DNA of 64,000 bases, from NCBI GenBank assembly GCA_964353855.1, contig CAYGWX010000007.1:10282-74281 (forward strand), read 5' to 3'. The stretch is from CAYGWX01 sp964353855 [NCBI: uncultured bacterium] (GTDB taxonomy: Bacteria; Edwardsbacteria; CAYGWX01). Position numbers and translations under genes: made by a program. Numbering within the stretch: position 1 is the stretch's first letter; each line of letters opens with the position of its first letter. The notes beneath the pieces were generated by a model. That model did not search any database. It was not told the origin of the DNA and saw only the letters and a program-made list of their open reading frames with translations. Positions 45,265-53,563 of the stretch are shown here, piece by piece.

Positions 45265-46298
45265 CCGACGAACTCCCGGACCGCGGTCAAAACCTCATCC
45301 GCCTCGATCGCCTTCCAGCACCTCCGGCTCCGGTCCGGGCAGGTGCGCGCGAAACACGGGCTGCAATAGGGATGCTTGTAAATCACCTTCGCCCTTCCCA
45401 GGGGCCGGGTCCATTCCGGGCTCGTGGACCCGAACAGGCCCACGACCGGAACCCCCAGGCCCGAGGACAGATGCATTACCCCGGTATCATTGGACACAAA
45501 GGCCTCGCATTGAGAGAGCACCCCGGCGAGGAGCCGTAAATCCGTCTTCCCGGCCAGACTTACCGCTTTCTCCCCGATGGCTGCCCTGATTCTGTCGCAC
45601 AAAGCTTTTTCCTCTTTCACCCCCAGGAGAACGAGCCAATATCCTTTTTTACAAAGCTTCCTCCCGACCTCAGCGAAGCGTTCGGGGTCCCAGCGCTTGG
45701 CCTCCCCGTAAGTGGCCCCGGGACCGAGCCCGATGACCTTGCTGCCTCTGGAGATGCCTGCCTCATGCAGGAAGGTCTCCCCCTCCCGCTTGACTTCTGG
45801 GTACAGCGCTAAATATGGGACCGAGGCTTTGACCTCAATCCCAAGCTCCCGGACCAGGTCCAGATAGCTCTCCGCAAGGTGCCTCTTCCGGTAATCCTTG
45901 GGCAAGGGCAGGCGAATGGTCAGCAGCCTTCCCCGCCCCTCGGCGGCATACCCGACGCGATGCTTCGCCCGCGCGAGGAAGGCCATCCAGGCCGAGGAGA
46001 ACGAATGGGGAAGGATCACGGCCAGGTCGAAGTGTCTTTTTCTAAGGTCCCTGGCCAAGCGGGCCGTCCCCTTTACCCCGCGGTGAATCCCCTGCGGGTC
46101 GTAGACGATGACCTCCTCCCGACGTTTTTCCAATCCGTAAAGCCCGGCCACCCTGCGGTGCGCCAGAAGGACTATGGAGGCGTGGGGATAGGCCTTCTCC
46201 AGGGCCGAAATGGCCGGCAGGGCCATCACCGCGTCCCCCAGCCAGTTCGGGGTTCTGACGAGGATCCTGTTAACAATCGTTTCAAGGGGCGTCTTCAT
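45261..46298 (-). CDS. Heptosyltransferase II-like family 9 glycosyltransferase
   Basis: A GT9 enzyme that likely adds a heptose to the LPS core. The 345-residue protein has ILVRTPNWLGDAVMALPAISAL (the WaaF-type NWxGD motif), GLGPGATYGEAKRWDPERFA (donor-site GxxPGAxxGxxKRWP, diagnostic for heptosyltransferase II) and FVSNDTGVMHLSSGLGVPVV. A HPYCSPCFARTCPDRSRRCW cysteine-rich C-terminal segment follows. The ATG at 46298 overlaps the previous gene's stop (ATGA); the longer upstream open frame is out-of-frame shadow sequence. WaaF-like is probable; acceptor unproven. Confidence 0.88.
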   Translation of the reverse strand: MKTPLETIVNRILVRTPNWLGDAVMALPAISALEKAYPHASIVLLAHRRVAGLYGLEKRREEVIVYDPQGIHRGVKGTARLARDLRKRHFDLAVILPHSFSSAWMAFLARAKHRVGYAAEGRGRLLTIRLPLPKDYRKRHLAESYLDLVRELGIEVKASVPYLALYPEVKREGETFLHEAGISRGSKVIGLGPGATYGEAKRWDPERFAEVGRKLCKKGYWLVLLGVKEEKALCDRIRAAIGEKAVSLAGKTDLRLLAGVLSQCEAFVSNDTGVMHLSSGLGVPVVGLFGSTSPEWTRPLGRAKVIYKHPYCSPCFARTCPDRSRRCWKAIEADEVLTAVREFVG

Positions 46299-47302
46299 CG
46301 AGCAAGGACTCCTCTTACCGCCCCCAGCACCTCTCCCGCGGTGATGTCCCTCATGCACTTGAAATGCACCTCCGGGCACTCCCCGGTCCCGTGCAAAGAG
46401 CACGGCCGGCAGGGAAGATCCCTTTCAAGGACGGCATTCCCCTTACCTAAAGGAAAGAACCCGAAGGCCTCGACCGTGGGCCCGAACAGGGCCACGACCG
46501 GCGTGCCCACTGCCGTGGCCAGGTGCATCGGCCCAGAGTCATTGGTGACGACAGCCTTGCAGCAGGCCAGGACCGAGGCCATTTGCCTTAAACCCAACCC
46601 GCAAGCCTCCTTGGCCCCGCCCCCGACGCCCTGAACCACCTCTTTCACCAGGGCTTTTTCCTCGTCACTCCCCAGGATAACGATCCCGATCTGGTCCTCC
46701 TGCCAGAGTCTTTTTCCGACTTCCACGAAGCCGTCTATGAGCCATCGCTTCGTGGCATGCTTCGCTCCGGGCACGAGGCCGACGAATGTTCCGCTTCCCC
46801 CTAAGAACCCCCGTCCAAAGGCTTTCTCCTTTGAATCTAAGACGATCTCCGGTTGCCGGGAAACCCTTTCGATCCCCAGAGAAGAAAGACACTCCAGATA
46901 ACGGTCCACCACATGCTTGGCCTGAAAGGCTTTCTTGGCCTTGAAGGCCACAAGGGCCCTTCTCCCCAGCACGGCCTTGCGATAACGGAGGACCTTTCCC
47001 GTTCCCGAAGCCTGGGCGATCATCCGGCTCCGCAAGGTCGCGTGCAGGTCTACGACCAGGTCGTATCCCTCCTGGCGAATGCCTTTTAGATAGGTCACAA
47101 AACCCTTCTCCCCTGTCCTTTCCAGGACTTGGGCGGAATCCACCCAGGGGGAGGGCCTGATCAAGGGGACATATTCCGAGCGGGTGGCGACGTGGATCCG
47201 GGACTTGGGAAACCACTTGTGCAGGGCACGCAAACAAGGTGTGACCAGCATCACGTCCCCCAGCGAGGAGAGACGGATGACCAGGATCTTTAGGGGGTCC
47301 AA
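46295..47302 (-). CDS. Family 9 glycosyltransferase (heptosyltransferase)
   Basis: A second GT9 protein, 335 residues: ILVIRLSSLGDVMLVTPCLRAL at the N-terminus (RLSSLGD is the WaaC/RfaF N-terminal motif) and VGLVPGAKHATKRWLIDGFV in the donor region. VTNDSGPMHLATAVGTPVVALFGPT follows, then LPCRPCSLHGTGECPEVHFKCM, the cysteine-containing C-terminal loop seen in GT9 enzymes. It likely acts in LPS core assembly alongside its overlapping neighbour. The start is TTG at 47302 with no obvious ribosome site, seven bases after dxr, so reinitiation or coupling is likely. Confidence 0.85.
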   Translation of the reverse strand: MDPLKILVIRLSSLGDVMLVTPCLRALHKWFPKSRIHVATRSEYVPLIRPSPWVDSAQVLERTGEKGFVTYLKGIRQEGYDLVVDLHATLRSRMIAQASGTGKVLRYRKAVLGRRALVAFKAKKAFQAKHVVDRYLECLSSLGIERVSRQPEIVLDSKEKAFGRGFLGGSGTFVGLVPGAKHATKRWLIDGFVEVGKRLWQEDQIGIVILGSDEEKALVKEVVQGVGGGAKEACGLGLRQMASVLACCKAVVTNDSGPMHLATAVGTPVVALFGPTVEAFGFFPLGKGNAVLERDLPCRPCSLHGTGECPEVHFKCMRDITAGEVLGAVRGVLAR

Positions 47303-47309
47303 GGAAACG

Positions 47310-48461
47310 TCAGGAGGAGAGGGCCGCAGCTCTGGCCCAGCGGTCGGCCTCGAGGATGTCCTCCAGGCCGGGATGGGCGACGACGCGATGCTTTCGCATC
47401 GCCCGGGCGATAACTTTCGGGATCTCGTGGAAACCGATGCGCTCGTCCAGAAAGGCGTGGGCCGCGACCTCGTTGGCCGCGTTCAGGACCGCGGGCATCG
47501 TCCCGCCAGCCTTCAGGGCCTCGTAGGCCAGGCGCAGGCAGGGAAACTTGACGAGGTTTGGCGGGTGGAAGGTCAGCTGCTTGAGCTTGGCGAAATCGCA
47601 GGTCGCTAATGGCGAGGTCAGACGCTCGGGGCAGGTCAGGGCGTACTGGATGGGCAGCCGCATGTCCGGAAGACTGGCCTGAGCCAGGATCGCCCCGTCC
47701 ACGAACTCCACCATGGAATGAATGATGGATTGGGGGTGGATGAGGACATCTATCTTATCACCTTCCAAGCCGAAGAGCCAGTGCGCCTCGATGATCTCCA
47801 GTCCCTTGTTCATCAGGGTCGCGGAATCGATCGTGATCTTCTTGCCCATGGTCCAGGTGGGATGCCTGAGGGCGTGGGCCGGGGTGATATGCTTGAGACG
47901 ACGCAGTCCTACTTTTCGGAAAGGACCTCCTGAAGCCGTCAGGATCAGGCGTTTCACGCTTCTCGTCGGCTCGCCCTTGAGACACTGGAAGATGGCGGAG
48001 TGTTCGCTGTCCACCGGGATGAGCTCGGCCCGGTGCTTCTTCACCAGGGGCATGACCACCTCTCCCGCGACCACCAAACTCTCTTTGTTCGCCAGGGCGA
48101 GCCGCTTTCCTGCCTTGATCGCCGCCAGCGTGGGGGCGAGTCCGGCAGCACCCGAGATTCCGTTGACCACGATGTCGCAGAGTTCCATCCCGGCCAGCCG
48201 GACCAAACCTTCCTCACCGGCCCAAACCCGCTTGAGACCGGTTTGTCCGCGGATGAGCCTGGCCTGCTTTTCGTCCCGCACGGCCACGGCGCGAGGCTTG
48301 AACTCCCGCACCTGCCCGCAGAGCCGTCCCATCTCGGAGCTCAAGTAAGCTGAAAGCCCCACCACATCAAATGACCTTCCGAGGTGGCTCGCCACCTCCA
48401 GGGTCTGAGTTCCGATGGATCCCGTGGAGCCCAGGACGACGATGCGTTGAGGGGTTTTCAT
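47310..48461 (-). CDS. dxr: 1-deoxy-D-xylulose-5-phosphate reductoisomerase
   Basis: Second step of the MEP isoprenoid pathway, using NADPH and a divalent metal. The 383-residue protein has the NADPH loop VLGSTGSIGTQTLEVA near residue 10, ALANKESLVVAGEVV, IPVDSEHSAIFQCL (metal-binding SEHSA), LTASGGPFRK, HPTWTMGKKITIDSATLMNK and DVLIHPQSIIHSMVEF. Length fits. ATG start; ten bases after the TPR gene. Presence of dxr implies isoprenoids from pyruvate and glyceraldehyde phosphate. Confidence 0.96.
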   Translation of the reverse strand: MKTPQRIVVLGSTGSIGTQTLEVASHLGRSFDVVGLSAYLSSEMGRLCGQVREFKPRAVAVRDEKQARLIRGQTGLKRVWAGEEGLVRLAGMELCDIVVNGISGAAGLAPTLAAIKAGKRLALANKESLVVAGEVVMPLVKKHRAELIPVDSEHSAIFQCLKGEPTRSVKRLILTASGGPFRKVGLRRLKHITPAHALRHPTWTMGKKITIDSATLMNKGLEIIEAHWLFGLEGDKIDVLIHPQSIIHSMVEFVDGAILAQASLPDMRLPIQYALTCPERLTSPLATCDFAKLKQLTFHPPNLVKFPCLRLAYEALKAGGTMPAVLNAANEVAAHAFLDERIGFHEIPKVIARAMRKHRVVAHPGLEDILEADRWARAAALSS

Positions 48462-48471
48462 CCCGACCTAC

Positions 48472-48930
48472 TTACCCCCTGAGCTTTCTTCCGTAAACAG
48501 GCCCGGCAGTCCCGATGGGGCGGGGAGCACGCAGCCTGCTGATCCTCCCCTCCACGATGTCCCTGTCCGTGGCCGCGGGCCTGAGCTTCAGGTACTCCTC
48601 ATACTCCCCGGCCGCCTCCTCGCGCCTCCCCTGACTCTCGTAGAGGGAACCCAGCTGGTAGTGCACACCCGCTGATTCCGGTTTAAGGGTCTTGGACTTG
48701 AGCAGGGCTTCCTCGGCCTCAGCGTGCCTGCGAAGCTTCGCGAGCGCCGTGCCCAGGTGCGTATGGGCCTTCCCCTCCTGCGGAGCCATCTTCACGGCCT
48801 CCTGGAACTCTTTCAGGGCATCCTGGTAACGGTGGATGCCCATATAGGCCAGGCCCAGCTCCATCCTGGCGTCTGCCGACCCCGGCTCGGCCTGCACAGC
48901 CAGCCTGAGCTTCTCGATGTCCTTAGACAT
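48472..48930 (-). CDS. Small TPR-repeat protein
   Basis: This is a 152-residue protein made of about three tetratricopeptide repeats: SADARMELGLAYMGIHRYQDAL, then GKAHTHLGTALAKLRRHAEAEE and AGVHYQLGSLYESQGRREEAAG. The helical-pair pattern is W/L-x2-L/G-x2-Y-x8-A. TPR proteins are protein-protein adaptors; the partner is unknown. No signal peptide or membrane helix, so cytoplasmic or peripherally attached. ATG start, eight bases after the sulfatase-modifying-type gene, in the same eight-gene run; it might serve M48 or the FGE-like protein. Confidence 0.75.
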   Translation of the reverse strand: MSKDIEKLRLAVQAEPGSADARMELGLAYMGIHRYQDALKEFQEAVKMAPQEGKAHTHLGTALAKLRRHAEAEEALLKSKTLKPESAGVHYQLGSLYESQGRREEAAGEYEEYLKLRPAATDRDIVEGRISRLRAPRPIGTAGPVYGRKLRG

Positions 48931-48938
48931 GGATTCCC

Positions 48939-50195
48939 CTACGAAGAATCCTTAGCGCATCGGAACCCGAGGGTCGCGCTCTTGGTGTTAGGAGCGGCTC
49001 GCCATCGCTGGGCGGAGCGCAGGTAGTCCCAGAGGGGCTCTCCATCCACGGCATTTTTTGTAACCCTCTCCGTTCCCTCGGGCGGTCCCTGGGGATCGAA
49101 CTTCGGTCCCTGGGAATAGAAGTCCCCCTGATACCAGTCCGAGCACCATTGTTCCACATTCCCGGCCATGTCCATCGCGCCGTAGGGCGATGCCCCCTCG
49201 GGGTAGCTTCCCACCGCGGTCGGGCCGTCCAGACCGAACCAGTAGGTCTTGCATTTCTTCCCGTCCCACTCCCCTCCCCAAGGATAAAGCCTGCCATCGC
49301 TTCCCCGGGCGGCCCGCTCCCACTCCGCCTCGGTAGGCAGGCGTTTCCCAGCCCAACGGGCATAGGCCTGGGCGTCCTCATAGCTCACGTTGACCACCGG
49401 GTGCCTGGGACGTTCCAGAAAATAACCGGGGAACACCGGCCGGTCCGAGGGATAAGCCCTGTGAGTGCTTTCGCAGAATTTCTTGAACTGGGCATTCGTG
49501 ACCGGGTATTTGTCAATGAAGCAAGCTTTTAAGGTCACGAGGCGCTCCGGCTTTTCGTTCTCCCTGCCCTTGTTCCAACCCTGGGTGAACGACCCTCCGG
49601 GGATGAGGATCATGGCCGAACTGTCCTTATCCCAAAGCACTTCGATCGCACCCCAGGCGTTCTTCCTCAGAAATCTCAGGCCCGCCGGAATGGCCAGACC
49701 TAAAGGAGCGGGCTGGGTTGGCTCAGGCACCCTCTGGAGCCTGTCAAGAAGTCGCGCCACGAGAGGCGTAACCATCTCCTCTGGTTCTTTGGAGAGCTCC
49801 TGCCTTTCCACCTCCGAGAAATCGATCGTGGCCGTGGCCGGGTCTGCGACATGAACCGTCAAGAGGTAACCCCTGACCACCGTGTCTATGGTCCCGAACA
49901 AGACCTTCATGACCCCCAGGGTCCGGCCGAGCCCGGCAACCCCGGAAAGGTCTTGGGGTGCAGGCGAACTCTTCGCTTTGTCCACGAGCTTCGCTTTCAC
50001 CGTCTCAAGGGAGAAAAGCACTACATCTCCGGAACGAGCAATTTCCTTTCGTATCGCCTGGGTCACGCGTTCCGCTACGAAGGGCGAAAGCGTGGTCGTA
50101 CGCAGATCAAGAACGGCCAGGCTCACCTTCTCGGCATGACCCGGAAGACAGGAAGAGACCAGGAGGACGAACGAAAGGCCTCGGAGACCTCTCAA
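48939..50195 (-). CDS. CsgG/LpoB-like plus FGE-sulfatase domain exported protein
   Basis: This is a 418-residue protein. The N-terminus (GLRGLSFVLLVSSCLPGHA) is a lipoprotein-like signal with Cys near residue 16. Residues ~20-155 (KVSLAVLDLRTTTLSPFVAE, then GDVVLFSLETVKAKL and VLFGTIDTVVRGYLLTVHV) resemble the CsgG/LpoB/TolB-N-type fold. Residues ~195-418 are a formylglycine-generating-enzyme (FGE/SUMF1)-type domain: MILIPGGSFTQG, YPVTNAQFKKFCE, HPVVNVSYEDAQAYARWAG, LPTEAEWERAARG, YPWGGEWD, MAGNVEQWCSDWY, LGFRCAK. FGE domains oxidise sulfatase cysteines, but most bacterial members in exported proteins are binding or structural. Start is TTG 50195 overlapping the M48 stop. A longer open frame through M48 is spurious. 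Confidence 0.72.
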   Translation of the reverse strand: MRGLRGLSFVLLVSSCLPGHAEKVSLAVLDLRTTTLSPFVAERVTQAIRKEIARSGDVVLFSLETVKAKLVDKAKSSPAPQDLSGVAGLGRTLGVMKVLFGTIDTVVRGYLLTVHVADPATATIDFSEVERQELSKEPEEMVTPLVARLLDRLQRVPEPTQPAPLGLAIPAGLRFLRKNAWGAIEVLWDKDSSAMILIPGGSFTQGWNKGRENEKPERLVTLKACFIDKYPVTNAQFKKFCESTHRAYPSDRPVFPGYFLERPRHPVVNVSYEDAQAYARWAGKRLPTEAEWERAARGSDGRLYPWGGEWDGKKCKTYWFGLDGPTAVGSYPEGASPYGAMDMAGNVEQWCSDWYQGDFYSQGPKFDPQGPPEGTERVTKNAVDGEPLWDYLRSAQRWRAAPNTKSATLGFRCAKDSS

Positions 50196-50992
50196 GGTAG
50201 CCTGTTCCAGATGGGTTGAAAGCTCTCCTGTCCCATGGGTAATCCCCTGGCATTGGCCGGAAGCTTGGCGATGGTTGAGTCCACCTGTGCTACACGGTCC
50301 GAGGTCGGCGGATGCGTGGCCAGGAGCTTCTCCAGGGCCCCCGGTTCCCTGGTTTCCAGGCTCTTCAGGGTCGTGAGCAGGTTCTTCATCCCCGTGGGGT
50401 TGTAACCCGCCTTGTATTCGTAATAGGTGCCGTCGTAATCCGCTTCGAACTCGTCCGCCCGGCTGTATCCCTGAAGCACCAGCACCGATCCCATCTGGAT
50501 GGCCACCTGGGCCGCTTTGCTCATCTGCTCCACCCCGGTGATCTGGAGGAGGATGTCCAGGCCGTATATCGTCTGCAGCTTCTTCACGGAGTGCCGGGCT
50601 ACCACGTGCCCGATCTCGTGCCCCAAGGCCCCGGCCAGCTCGGCCTCGCTGTCCATGCCCTTGAGGAGTCCGGTATAGACATAGACGTACCCTCCGGGTA
50701 GGGCGAAGGCGTTCACCTCTTTGTTCCGGATGACCTTGAAGTGCCAGGTGAGGTTTTTGCGGTCCGAAACCTGGGCCACTTTTTTCCCAACTTTGGACAC
50801 GAAGCTCTGGACCATTGCATCGTCCAGGACGTCCTCCTTGGACTCCACTTCCTGAGCCATCTGCCTTCCGATCTCCACCTCGTCCGCGGTGGAAATCAGG
50901 ATGAGGCTTTTCTTCCCCCCCGGCCCGGTTGTGGCGCATCCCGCCATGACCGCAAGGAGAACGATCAGAAAAACGAAGCGATGGGTATTCAC
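50192..50992 (-). CDS. M48-family metalloprotease lipoprotein
   Basis: This is a 266-residue exported metalloprotease. The signal sequence VFLIVLLAVMAGC ends in a lipobox cysteine. The catalytic domain has AFALPGGYVYVYTGLL, the zinc-binding GALGHEIGHVVARHSVKK (HExxH with both histidines) and the third ligand glutamate in SRADEFEADYDG. This is the BepA/YfgC-Loi-like arrangement, in which the family degrades or folds misassembled outer-membrane proteins. The TPR tail of BepA is absent here but a TPR gene follows two genes later. GTG start with AGGAG upstream; a TTGA overlap couples it to the next gene. Confidence 0.9.
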   Translation of the reverse strand: MNTHRFVFLIVLLAVMAGCATTGPGGKKSLILISTADEVEIGRQMAQEVESKEDVLDDAMVQSFVSKVGKKVAQVSDRKNLTWHFKVIRNKEVNAFALPGGYVYVYTGLLKGMDSEAELAGALGHEIGHVVARHSVKKLQTIYGLDILLQITGVEQMSKAAQVAIQMGSVLVLQGYSRADEFEADYDGTYYEYKAGYNPTGMKNLLTTLKSLETREPGALEKLLATHPPTSDRVAQVDSTIAKLPANARGLPMGQESFQPIWNRLP

Positions 50993-51032
50993 GGTTCATG
51001 CTCCTTTTGAGGAAGAGAGTTCGGTCTGCGCA

Positions 51033-51464
51033 TCAGGGGCTTCGATCTTTATCCTTCCGCTTCCGGCGAAAAAGAAACCAGTTGTTCCTCAGCGCCAGCA
51101 GGGTGAAGAAGCAGGTGATGATCGCGGCCACGACCATTGTAACCAGGGCAAGGTCCCGGACCACCCGATCATGGGGCTCCCGCTTAAGGAGGACCAGGCA
51201 GGCGAACACGAACACGGGCTGGATCCAGAACCCCGGGATCAGCCGGAAGGAGGTCTGGATGTAGCTCGTGCGCATGACCTCCCGGGCATACAGGAAGAGC
51301 AGGCCAGCTAATACGACCTCATAGCCCAAGAGCAGCGCGCCTGCAGCCCACGGCACCCTCCACAGGGCCAGGACGAGGACCCCGAGGGTGAACGCGAAGA
51401 CCTCGAGGCGTATCCCGGCCCCCAGGAGGAGCTTCCTCCAAGACAGATGTTCCTCTGTATTCAA
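51033..51464 (-). CDS. Four-helix membrane protein of unknown function
   Basis: This is a 143-residue integral membrane protein with about four hydrophobic helices (LLLGAGIRLEVFAFTLGVLV, AGALLLGYEVVLAGLLFLYA, WIQPVFVFACLVLL, LALVTMVVAAIITCFFTLLA) and a basic C-terminus (FRRKRKDKDRSP). It resembles small DUF-type permease-like proteins, but I cannot assign a family. The only plausible start is TTG at 51464, and the -10 box (51470-51475) ends just six bases before it, so the mRNA is probably leaderless. It leads the minus-strand run ending at gmhB, 40 bases ahead of M48. Confidence 0.5.
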   Translation of the reverse strand: MNTEEHLSWRKLLLGAGIRLEVFAFTLGVLVLALWRVPWAAGALLLGYEVVLAGLLFLYAREVMRTSYIQTSFRLIPGFWIQPVFVFACLVLLKREPHDRVVRDLALVTMVVAAIITCFFTLLALRNNWFLFRRKRKDKDRSP

Positions 51465-51469
51465 AGAAT

Positions 51470-51478
51470 ATTATACCA
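51470..51478 (-). promoter_or_regulatory. Extended -10 promoter of the 51464-44701 run
   Basis: Minus strand TGGTATAAT (TGnTATAAT). A weak TTGTGT lies 18 bases upstream. The transcript would begin almost at the start codon. Confidence 0.6.
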
Positions 51479-51497
51479 TAAAGGGTATTTTTAACAC

Positions 51498-51524
51498 AAG
51501 AAAAAGGCCCCGACACCTCGGGGC
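51498..51524 (-). terminator. Terminator of the 51528 repeat protein
   Basis: Stem GCCCCGA/TCGGGGC with a CACC loop. On the minus strand it is followed by CTTTTTCTTG. Confidence 0.8.
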
Positions 51525-51527
51525 TCC

Positions 51528-52994
51528 TCAATGCAGGACGACGACTCTCCGGAAGGTTCCCGTTTTCCCCTTATTCGGCTGCGCAAGGTGTGCCCAATAG
51601 ACGCCGCTCGCCAAGGGTTTCCCCTGCTCGTCGCACCCGTCCCACCTGAGACTCCCCGCACCTTTTGAGGTCAGAGTTCTGATCCGTCGCCCAATGGCGT
51701 CGTAAAGGCTCAGGGCGATCTCCTCACGAGGAACGGGTGACACTTGGAACACGCAAGACATACGAACTGGATTGGGGGACACCGTGAAGCGTTCTGAAAT
51801 CACGGGGGCGTTCTCGTCTTTCCCCGCGACAGCAACGGGATGGCCGGTGGTATCTACGAAGGCCCCGTAGATGTCCCCGGGGTCCGCGGGCATCATCCGC
51901 TCGTCGTGCCAGGTGCAGAGATAGTTCCTACCGTCGAAGGCTAGGGCCGGGTTTCTCTGCACGAACCCCGAATCGCCGATCGGACAGCCCAGGGTGTCCT
52001 CGACTTGTCCCCCGACGAAAACTCGTGTCCCGCGGATCCGGGTCGTGCTGTCGCGGTCGTCGGCATAAGCCACGATCCAATTCCGTCCGTCCGCGGCCAC
52101 TGCCGGCGGGTCCAGAAATTTCTTATTCCGGTGAACGAGCCGGGGCAGGCTATCAAGGACAACCCCTTGAGGAGAGATCCGGAGAGCGTAATAGGCGGCC
52201 GACCCCTGATCCTGAAAAGCCAGGAGGTAATTCTGGCCATTGTAAGCCAGGGTGGGTCTGCCGATCTGCGTGCTGGAGGAGAGGAAAAAGATATCCGTGG
52301 TATCCAGGACGACGCCGTCGGAGCGGACCCTTGCTCCCTGAAGGGAGCTTCCCAAGGGGGTGTGGAGAGAAACCCAAGCCAGAAGGTAATTTGTGCCGTC
52401 CGTGGAAAGCGCCGTCCAAGCCTGGAAGGTATCCCCACAGGAAACCTGTATTCCCGCGGTGTCCAGGACTCCTCCCTGAGGAGAAACGCGGGCCCCGAAG
52501 ACCTGACACCCAAACGTGACGCGCTCATCATCCCAGGCGGAGAAGAAGTTTCCTTGGGCGAAAGCCACGTGGGGGTTGCTCTGCCGGTTCCACGCTAAGG
52601 AAACCGGGATCGGCAGGCTGTCCTCGACCACTCCCTGGGGGGCGACACGCGCCCCGAGCACGTCCGTAGCGGTTCAGCAGGCGTCCTGCCAGGCCAGGAA
52701 GAACCGGCCGCTTCCGAAGGCAACGCTTGGGGAAACGGCTTCCCGCGGTGAAATTGGAAGTGCAAGGCCTGCGGGGTCCAGGACGGTCCCGTCCGGGGTG
52801 ACCCGCGCGGCGTATATCCTGGGAAGATCATTTCGCGAATCCGACCAAGCTACGAGGTATTGCCCGTTACCGTAGGCCACAGCCGGCTCAATCTGAAACC
52901 ACTTCGCCTTGCTAATCCAGAAATCCGCTCCACAAGCGGCCGAGGCCAGGAAAAGCACGAGGGCCAAGGGAAAAGTTCTTCGGGTCAAACGCAT
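51528..52994 (-). pseudogene. Exported repeat protein with in-frame TGA at codon 107
   Basis: One continuous frame of 489 codons from the ATG at 52994 (signal peptide RTFPLALVLFLASAACG) to 51528, broken only by TGA at 52674-52676. The protein is a shorter relative of the 55367 product: repeats of ~50 residues (VAYGNGQYLVAWSDSRNDLP, IYAARVTPDGTVLDPAG), then a sorting domain (VSPNPVRMSCVFQVSPVP, LYDAIGRRIRTLTSK, ending GTFRRVVVL). The stop falls within one repeat between WQDAC and TATDVLGARV, where paralogues have WxDxRxGxxxDIYGARV. No base-level frameshift is needed, so a nonsense mutation or sequencing error explains it best. Reassignment or selenocysteine is less likely. Confidence 0.75.
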
Positions 52995-53018
52995 GAAAAT
53001 ACCTCCGAGTTTTAACGC

Positions 53019-53375
53019 TCAGGCGGGAAGGAGCTCCTTGACCTTTTCCTTGAGGTCGGCGAGGTTCCCGGACTTCACCACGTAGGCGTCCGCAACCCAG
53101 GAGGCGAAGTCGTACTGGTAGTGCGGATAGGCCGTGGAGAGGATTACCGGCAGGGCCTTGTGATGCTGCTTGATTTTGCGCAGGAGCTCCAGCCCTCCGT
53201 CCTTGTCCGTGAGCTTGATGTCCAGGATGACCAGGTCCACGTTCTCTTGAGAGCAGTAAGCCGCCGCCTCGTCCGGGTCTCCGGTCGCCCGGACGGCATA
53301 GCCCTCCTCCGTGAATTCCTTCTCGTAAAGCATCCGGATGTGCTTCTCGTCGTCAACCACTAAGATTTTTTTCAT
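53019..53375 (-). CDS. CheY-like response regulator receiver
   Basis: This is a 118-residue stand-alone receiver domain. VVDDEKHIRMLYEKEF has the acidic pair near residues 8-9, LVILDIKLTDKDG carries the phospho-accepting Asp, LSTAYPHYQYDF has the Thr switch and AYVVKSGNLADL the conserved Lys. No output domain, so it signals by binding other proteins. The ATG has GGAGAG upstream. It follows the histidine kinase on the same strand, separated by 175 bases containing a REP-like element, and is a plausible phospho-acceptor for it. Confidence 0.9.
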   Translation of the reverse strand: MKKILVVDDEKHIRMLYEKEFTEEGYAVRATGDPDEAAAYCSQENVDLVILDIKLTDKDGGLELLRKIKQHHKALPVILSTAYPHYQYDFASWVADAYVVKSGNLADLKEKVKELLPA

Positions 53376-53414
53376 GGGTCTCTCCGCCTCGAAATTTCGG
53401 GTTTGTCTCTAACC

Positions 53415-53473
53415 GGTAGGAACGGGCTTCCGCCCGCGACCTAACATCGCCCCGATTTATCGGGGCTCCTACC
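53415..53473. repeat. REP-like palindromic element
   Basis: 59 bp with terminal inverted repeats GGTAGGAAC/GCTCCTACC, and two internal hairpins CGGGCTTCCGCCCG and CCCCGATTTATCGGGG. The left arm resembles the widely spread REP motif (TAGGAGCGGGCTTxCCCGCGA) of pseudomonads. Confidence 0.6.
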
Positions 53474-53479
53474 CTTTAA

Positions 53480-53563
53480 TTTTACAATTTAAAATGCTAA
53501 TTTTGCATTTTGCATTGAATCTTTCAGGGATTACTCTCTACTCTCACGTCTCACGCCTTGCTC
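53480..53563. repeat. 7-bp tandem array (up to 12 units)
   Basis: Starts seven bases beyond the REP-like element with TTTTACA/TTTTGCA-type heptamers, passes through less regular units and ends with CTCTACT, CTCACGT, CTCACGC, CTTGCTC. The last two units overlap the 3' end of the histidine kinase gene. Confidence 0.5.

Noticed and set aside
50196-50999. N-terminal extension of the FGE-like protein through the M48 gene
   Set aside because: The 268 extra residues are an alternative frame of the M48 metalloprotease gene; a TTG at 50195 overlapping the M48 stop is the better start.
52650-52676. Selenocysteine insertion at the TGA of the 51528 gene
   Set aside because: A GC-rich hairpin follows, but the protein is a structural repeat with no redox motif, and ordinary nonsense mutation is simpler.
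53491-53511. Terminator hairpin AAAATGC/GCATTTT after the kinase
   Set aside because: Seven A/T-rich pairs with a 7-base loop and no T run in the needed direction; more likely a by-product of the heptad array.
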